This document shows, piece after piece, positions 7,107 through 10,514 of a stretch of DNA of 10,514 bases; the first letter of the stretch is position 1; each line of letters opens with the position of its first letter. Origin of the DNA: Candidatus Poribacteria bacterium. Its GTDB lineage: Bacteria > Poribacteria > WGA-4E > WGA-3G. Below the pieces are notes generated by a model, which was given only the letters and a program-made list of their open reading frames with translations, made no database searches and was not told the DNA's origin. The stretch spans positions 1 through 10,514 of the forward strand of contig JAPPDN010000327.1 in NCBI GenBank assembly GCA_028824575.1. Reading direction: 5' to 3'. The translations under genes were made by a program, and so were the position numbers.

Positions 7107-7538
7107 TTACGTTCTGAAGAAATTCTGCCACCACCACTTATCACGTTGGAGCCAAGAACGTCTACGGTTTTCTGCTTGCTGAGACAATTGTCGGCGGCGT
7201 TTTGAAAACTCGTCCTGAGGCATTTTGCTCTGCCACCAAGCTTTCATCTTACGATTAAACTTTGATACTTCCTCAGATGACCGCTCACAGTCGTCCAGAA
7301 TCCATGCCCCCAATTTAACATCATGGTCAATCCGCACTGCGGCTTCCTGAAAAGCTTCCGCTGAAATGCTGAGAAAGGCTAAAATTGCTGTATCTTGTTC
7401 AGAATCAGCACCGTATTTATAGCTTCCGATTTCTCCAGCGTGGGCAGCGCGCGCTTTATCCGTTAACCTTGCGACCCCGCAGATGCCTGCGACCTCTTTG
7501 CTGAGAAGATCCCGTGGTCGAAAATTATTCTGCTTCAT
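7107..7538 (-). CDS. DUF5069-like small protein between nuoL and nuoM
   Basis: A 143-residue soluble protein with no signal or membrane segment. Residues 7-80 resemble DUF5069: RPRDLLSKEVAGICGVARL, then TDKARAAHAGEIGSYKYG (26-43), the most characteristic stretch, then a short helix pair with FLSISAEAFQEA (55-66) and a closing tryptophan (LGAWIL). The second half (85-143) is highly charged and Trp-rich (KMKAWW, RRRSWLQRDKWWWQNFF), in the position where family members usually carry a W-containing tail. The family's function is unknown to me. I chose the ATG at 7536-7538, giving MKQNNFRPRD, because AAGGAAAGTTAAAAATATG precedes it and the residues before it come from a noncoding repeat also found before nuoK. 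It lies in the same orientation inside the nuo operon, 68 bp before the nuoM TGA/GTG junction, so it is likely cotranscribed. It may be a late insertion. Confidence 0.75.
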   Translation of the reverse strand: MKQNNFRPRDLLSKEVAGICGVARLTDKARAAHAGEIGSYKYGADSEQDTAILAFLSISAEAFQEAAVRIDHDVKLGAWILDDCERSSEEVSKFNRKMKAWWQSKMPQDEFSKRRRQLSQQAENRRRSWLQRDKWWWQNFFRT

Positions 7539-7694
7539 ATTTTTAACTTTCCTTGCGGTTCGGTCAAGTGGCTTTGAAACTTTGACATTCCCCGGCGTAA
7601 ATCCGCCTTCCATTTCATTACAGGCTACGTTTTTGATAGTATAAAAACAAACAACTCAACCATTTTTAAATTTCCTTGCGGTTCGGTCAAGTGG
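7539..7694 (-). repeat. 123-bp repeat plus partial second copy upstream of the DUF5069 gene
   Basis: A full unit (7539-7661) is followed by the first about 33 bp of another (7662-7694). The minus-strand end CTTGACCGAACCGCAAGGAA (continuing AGTTAAAAAT) is identical in this copy and in those at 10156-10278 and 10279-10388. It supplies AAGGA and an A-rich spacer, with the ATG of the DUF5069 gene as the next three bases. Spacing between the two units here (7539 to 7662, 123 bp) equals that between the two near nuoK (10156 to 10279). Compared with the nuoK copy, the upstream half differs by scattered substitutions without gaps. No protein is expected from it. Confidence 0.85.
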
Positions 7695-7768
7695 GGTGTG
7701 TCCAAAACCGGCTACTCCGTATATCCAGCGCGCCCGTTGGCTGCGCTTACCGTCAAAATACAAAAGGT
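7695..7768. other. Remainder of nuoL-DUF5069 gap with a short hairpin
   Basis: Between the nuoL stop (TGA at 7769-7771) and the repeats is a small inverted repeat, AGCGC (7727-7731) with GCGCT (7743-7747), loop 11 nt. No U run follows on the minus strand, so it is not a clear terminator. Otherwise I see nothing in this stretch. Confidence 0.4.
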
Positions 7769-9667
7769 TCAAGTAAAAAACAGGTAATATGCCAAGAATA
7801 ACACAATTCCGAGAACCATCGAAACGATATACACCTGGACGAGACCTGTTTGAAGTCGTCGCAACAATCCACCGATAAACCTAATCAGCGCAGCCACACC
7901 GTTGACAATTCCGTCAATAATGCCATTATCCACCAGTTTCCATAACAGGAAATGGGAGCCGTTTTTAACGGGTTGCACGATGAGTGCGTTGTATACTTCA
8001 TCAATATAGTACTTGTTCGCAAGCAATCTATGCAATGCACCAGTGGGTTCGTCAGACGGTACGCGTTTGCTATAACGCGTCCATGCGAACGCGATACCCG
8101 CCAAACCGACAACTGATGAAATCACCATAAACAAAACAATATTGCCTGATGCTTCACCGTGTGCTTCCGAGGAAAACCCTTCAACCGATTTCGTGAAATG
8201 GTGGAACCAACTTTCATGTCCACCCCAACCTAATAATAAGCCGATCAGGGCAGAAGGGATCGCCAGAATCGCTAACGGCACCCACATAACAGATGGTGAT
8301 TCGTGCAGATGTGAAGCAACTTCGGGTTCAACGCGAGATTCGCCATAAAACGTTACGAAGATGAGACGGAACATATAAAAGGCAGTCAAGAATGCTGTGA
8401 CTAACCCGATACCGTAAATTAATGGGGAACTTCCCCACGCGCCGTGTAGGATTTCGTCTTTGCTCCAAAAACCACTCAGAAACGGAAACCCGGCAATAGC
8501 AAGCGCGCCGACTAAAAAGGTCCAGTGCGTTATCGGCATCTTCGATTTCAAGCCGCCCATCTTCCGCATATCCAACTCATTCGCCATAGCGTGCATCACA
8601 CTACCGGCAGTTAGGAACATTAGTCCTTTAAAGAAGGCGTGCGTTACCAAATGGAAGATTCCAGAAGCATAAGCCCCGACACCGACACCGACAAACATAT
8701 ATCCGAGTTGGCTGACAGTAGAATACGCAAGGATGCGTTTGATGTCGTTCTGTGTGAGTGCAATTGTAGCGGCAAAGAATGCCGTTAAAACGCCGATCCA
8801 TGCGACGATTTCCCCTGTATGCGCAATGTTATAAAGGACAGCGGAACGCGCTATCATATATACACCGGCTGTTACCATCGTTGCAGCGTGAATCAAGGCA
8901 CTGACAGGCGTGGGGCCCTCCATCGCGTCGGGAAGCCATACATAGAGCGGGATTTGTGCCGATTTACCTATTGCCCCAACAAAGAGTAGCAACGTCGCAA
9001 TCACGAGCGTGCTGGCACCAAAAACCTTCTGAAAATTGTCCGCCTCGGCGGCATCAAATATAGTCCCAAAATCAAGGGTTCCGAACGCCGCAAATAGCGT
9101 GAACATTCCCAATAAGAAGCCGAAATCGCCGATCCGGTTCACGATAAATGCTTTTTTGCCAGCGTCCGTCGCGGATTGTTTCTCATACCAGAACCCGATC
9201 AGTAGATAAGAGCAGAGTCCAACGCCTTCCCATCCGACAAACATCATCAGGTAGTTGTTGCCGAGGACAAGGATGAGCATTGCGAAAACAAATAGATTCA
9301 GATAGGCAAAATAGCGTGTATAGCCTTCATCGCCGTGCATGTAGCCGATCGAATAGACATGGATGAGGAAACCGACACCGGTAATGACTAACAACATGAC
9401 TGCTGTGAGCGCGTCCACGCGGAATCCGATATTGAAAGCGAACCCTTCGCCTGCAATCCATTCATATAACGTTTCATCGAGCGGGGCAGCACCGCCGTTC
9501 AAACTGGTAAAGGCGATAATTGAACAGACTAAGGAGACCAGCACCGCAAGCGCGCCTATCCATCCGCTTAGTTTCTCGTTACCTTTTAGCCATTTTCCAA
9601 ATAATCCGTTAATCAGAAACCCAACAAGCGGGGCAACTAACAGGACAATAATTAATTCTTTCGACAT
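7769..9667 (-). CDS. nuoL: NADH-quinone oxidoreductase subunit L
   Basis: A 632-residue distal antiporter-like subunit of the Complex I membrane arm with the long lateral helix at its C-terminus (E. coli NuoL is 613). Key residues, numbered from the ATG at 9665-9667, are all present: Glu147 in FVGWEGVGLCSYLLIGFWY; Asp181 in NRIGDFGFLLG; Lys235 in GAIGKSAQIPLYVWLPDAME; His260 in ALIHAATMVTAGVY; His339, His343 and Lys347 in FHLVTHAFFKGLMFL; and Lys403 in SGFWSKDEIL. I reject a 35-residue upstream extension from a TTG at 9772, because it is repeat-derived and lacks membrane character; MSKELIIVLLVAPLVGFLING begins helix 1 at the family position. The Shine-Dalgarno at this ATG is weak. The gene ends in TGA, showing that TGA is a stop in this genome. 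It lies 188 bp after nuoK, a gap usually close to zero. Confidence 0.96.
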   Translation of the reverse strand: MSKELIIVLLVAPLVGFLINGLFGKWLKGNEKLSGWIGALAVLVSLVCSIIAFTSLNGGAAPLDETLYEWIAGEGFAFNIGFRVDALTAVMLLVITGVGFLIHVYSIGYMHGDEGYTRYFAYLNLFVFAMLILVLGNNYLMMFVGWEGVGLCSYLLIGFWYEKQSATDAGKKAFIVNRIGDFGFLLGMFTLFAAFGTLDFGTIFDAAEADNFQKVFGASTLVIATLLLFVGAIGKSAQIPLYVWLPDAMEGPTPVSALIHAATMVTAGVYMIARSAVLYNIAHTGEIVAWIGVLTAFFAATIALTQNDIKRILAYSTVSQLGYMFVGVGVGAYASGIFHLVTHAFFKGLMFLTAGSVMHAMANELDMRKMGGLKSKMPITHWTFLVGALAIAGFPFLSGFWSKDEILHGAWGSSPLIYGIGLVTAFLTAFYMFRLIFVTFYGESRVEPEVASHLHESPSVMWVPLAILAIPSALIGLLLGWGGHESWFHHFTKSVEGFSSEAHGEASGNIVLFMVISSVVGLAGIAFAWTRYSKRVPSDEPTGALHRLLANKYYIDEVYNALIVQPVKNGSHFLLWKLVDNGIIDGIVNGVAALIRFIGGLLRRLQTGLVQVYIVSMVLGIVLFLAYYLFFT

Positions 9668-9762
9668 AATTTTAACGATTGGGTTTTCGCTCCCTTTTGG
9701 CGAAGCTTGCAAGCCAAAACTTGCTGTTAAAAGCTCCGTTGTCAAAATCGGGTTTTTGCTCC
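9668..9762. repeat. Direct repeats flanking a hairpin upstream of nuoL
   Basis: GGGTTTTCGCTCC (9681-9693) recurs as GGGTTTTTGCTCC (9750-9762), one mismatch, 69 bp apart. Between them lies a perfect 7-bp stem, TTTTGGC (9695-9701) with GCCAAAA (9713-9719). The block is in frame with nuoL and inflates its ORF upstream, but reads as a noncoding element. No transposase. Confidence 0.55.
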
Positions 9763-9855
9763 ATTTCAACAACGTTAGTTACGATTAAATTGTTCTAAAG
9801 AACAAGTGAACAGGAACGGTCGTTTTACATCTAATGACCAAATCAAAAATCCTTG
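9763..9855. other. Remainder of nuoK-nuoL gap with AT-rich hairpin
   Basis: TTGTTC (9790-9795) and GAACAA (9800-9805) form a perfect 6-bp stem around TAAA. On the minus strand it is followed by TTTAATC, too weak and AT-rich to call a terminator. No other feature is visible between the nuoK stop and the repeat block upstream of nuoL. Confidence 0.4.
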
Positions 9856-10155
9856 CTAACCTTTTAATGAATTAACTTCGTCCACGTTAATTGTCTGCCG
9901 ATGTTTGAAGACACTGACGATAATTGCGAGACCGATAGCAACCTCAGCAGCAGCGACGGTCATTACAAAGAAAACAAATACCTGTCCGGTTGCCTCGCCG
10001 AGACTACGGCTGATTGCCACAAAAGCAAGGTTCGCCGCATTCAGCATCAGTTCAATACACATAAAGATGATAATCGCGTTTCTGCGAATGAGCACACCGA
10101 TGACTCCGGGTGTGAAAAGGAGTGCGCTTAAAACAAGGTAATATTCTAATGCCAT
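9856..10155 (-). CDS. nuoK: NADH-quinone oxidoreductase subunit K
   Basis: A 99-residue, three-helix subunit at the base of the Complex I membrane arm, of standard family length. LLFTPGVIGVLIRRNAIIIF (12-31) leads to the first buried glutamate, Glu35, in CIELMLNAANLAFV. The second, Glu71, is in TVAAAEVAIGLAIIV; both are needed for proton translocation in E. coli (Glu36 and Glu72). I start at the ATG at 10153-10155 (MALEYYLVLS), which matches family N-termini and follows AAGGAAAGTTAAAAATATG. A longer reading frame to 10230 adds 25 residues encoded by the 123-bp repeat and is rejected. NuoJ and NuoK genes usually overlap or nearly touch; here 237 bp with two repeat copies separate them, so the ribosome-binding site of nuoK is wholly repeat-derived. 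Confidence 0.97.
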   Translation of the reverse strand: MALEYYLVLSALLFTPGVIGVLIRRNAIIIFMCIELMLNAANLAFVAISRSLGEATGQVFVFFVMTVAAAEVAIGLAIIVSVFKHRQTINVDEVNSLKG

Positions 10156-10278
10156 ATTTTTAACTTTCCTTGCGGTTCGGTCAAGTGGCTTTGGAACTTT
10201 GACATCCCTTAGCGTAGATCCGCCTTCCATTACATTACAGGCTACGTGCTCAATACTATGAAGACAAAGACCTTACCT
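10156..10278 (-). repeat. 123-bp repeat unit directly upstream of nuoK
   Basis: This is the same family as 7539-7661. On the minus strand it begins near ACGTAGCCTGTAATG and ends AAGGAAAGTTAAAAAT, with the nuoK ATG as the very next codon. It includes an open frame ending PKPLDRTARKVKN in frame with nuoK. The differences from the 7539 copy nearly all change amino acids (S/F, L/P, R/G, D/N, P/S), so the frame is probably not under protein-level selection. Confidence 0.88.
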
Positions 10279-10403
10279 ATTTTTAACTTTCCTTGCGGTT
10301 CGGTCAAGTGGCTTGAAGATTTCGATGTCCCTTACCGTAGATCCGCTTTCCATTACACTACAGGCTACGGTTTCGATACTATCAAGATATTTTTAACTTT
10401 CCT
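10279..10403 (-). repeat. Second repeat unit and fragment of a third, adjoining nuoJ
   Basis: Unit 10279-10388 (110 bp) has the same conserved minus-strand 3' end as the other copies but is followed by AGG TAA instead of an ATG, so it starts no gene. At 10389-10403 the 15-bp core reading AGGAAAGTTAAAAAT on the minus strand appears once more, and the nuoJ stop codon (10393-10395) lies inside that core. The three cores are 123 and 110 bp apart, forming a small tandem array. Confidence 0.8.
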
Positions 10404-10514
10404 CTTGGTTTCCGCGTTTTACCAAGACAATAACACCAATCAATGCCGCCAACAAAATAAGTGAGGTAACCTCAAAAGGTAAGAGGTACTTGCTGAACAA
10501 GAGTTCGCCAATTT
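10393..10514 (-). CDS. nuoJ: NADH-quinone oxidoreductase subunit J, C-terminal end (partial)
   Basis: Only the last 39 residues are in the window. IGELLFSKYLLPFEVTSLIL is the classic end of NuoJ, where helix 5 follows the conserved GxxLFxxYLLPFE motif, and the sequence continues LAALIGVIVLVKRGNQEES before TAA. NuoJ is a small membrane-arm subunit with five helices next to NuoK; the pi-bulge helix lies outside the window. The last residues (about QEES) and the stop codon coincide with the 15-bp repeat core at 10389-10403, so the native C-terminus may have been altered by insertion of the repeat. The 5' end is cut by the window edge. Confidence 0.93.
   Translation of the reverse strand, partial: IGELLFSKYLLPFEVTSLILLAALIGVIVLVKRGNQEES

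Noticed and set aside
7539..7613. N-terminal extension of the DUF5069 gene, or the repeat frame as a conserved peptide
   Set aside because: Substitutions between copies are almost all amino-acid changing, and the third copy ends in a stop instead of joining a gene, so protein-level constraint is unlikely.
9668..9772. TTG-initiated 35-residue extension of NuoL
   Set aside because: It is composed of direct repeats and a hairpin, with no membrane character; the ATG at 9667 gives the normal N-terminus.
10156..10230. N-terminal extension of NuoK by 25 residues
   Set aside because: The extension is encoded by the 123-bp repeat, also present before the unrelated DUF5069 gene. NuoK from the inner ATG has exact family length and a good ribosome-binding site.
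10156..10403. CRISPR array
   Set aside because: The units are 110-123 bp with divergent inner halves, not short identical repeats with unique spacers, and no cas genes are present.

Overview
The window reads almost entirely on the minus strand and is the 3' half of a bacterial respiratory Complex I (NADH:quinone oxidoreductase, nuo) operon. In transcription order (high to low coordinates) it holds: the 3' end of nuoJ (10393-10514), nuoK (9856-10155), nuoL (7769-9667), a 143-residue DUF5069-like gene (7107-7538), nuoM (5494-7029, or to 7056 if an upstream TTG is the ancestral start), an NhaD/CitMHS-type sodium:proton antiporter (3961-5460), nuoN (2366-3799), a Gfo/Idh/MocA-type oxidoreductase (1274-2242), and the 5' part of a copper-type P1B ATPase (copA-like, 1-482).

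The nuoJ-K-L-M-N order is classical. Two things are unusual: two extra genes are inserted (DUF5069-like between nuoL and nuoM, antiporter between nuoM and nuoN), and nearly every junction carries a palindromic or tandem repeat. Three repeat types recur: (a) a roughly 123-bp unit ending in a ribosome-binding site, with the start codon placed directly after it, upstream of both nuoK and the DUF5069 gene; (b) a roughly 105-140 bp imperfect palindrome built of CAGTYRTCAG-like units on both sides of nuoN; (c) short hairpins such as the one at 5475-5492.

Functionally, NuoL, NuoM and NuoN are the three antiporter-like ion-pumping subunits, and all keep their key membrane Glu/Lys residues. NuoK keeps both buried glutamates. 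A separate Na+/H+ antiporter in the same transcription unit suggests coupling of respiration to sodium or pH homeostasis (inference). NuoM is odd: the start with the best Shine-Dalgarno (TTG at 7054-7056) encodes a normal NuoM N-terminus (MLLSIVIF) but meets an in-frame TGA at codon 9. The gene either reinitiates at the adjacent GTG, is damaged, or carries a sequence error.

Organism: a Gram-negative-type, aerobic, uncultured bacterium using the standard code. The dense intergenic palindromes, the Gfo/Idh/MocA gene and the style of the 123-bp repeat remind me of Candidatus Poribacteria-like genomes. That is an impression from memory and not proven by the sequence. The region 483-1273 holds no convincing gene, only hairpins, degenerate repeats and a plausible minus-strand terminator.
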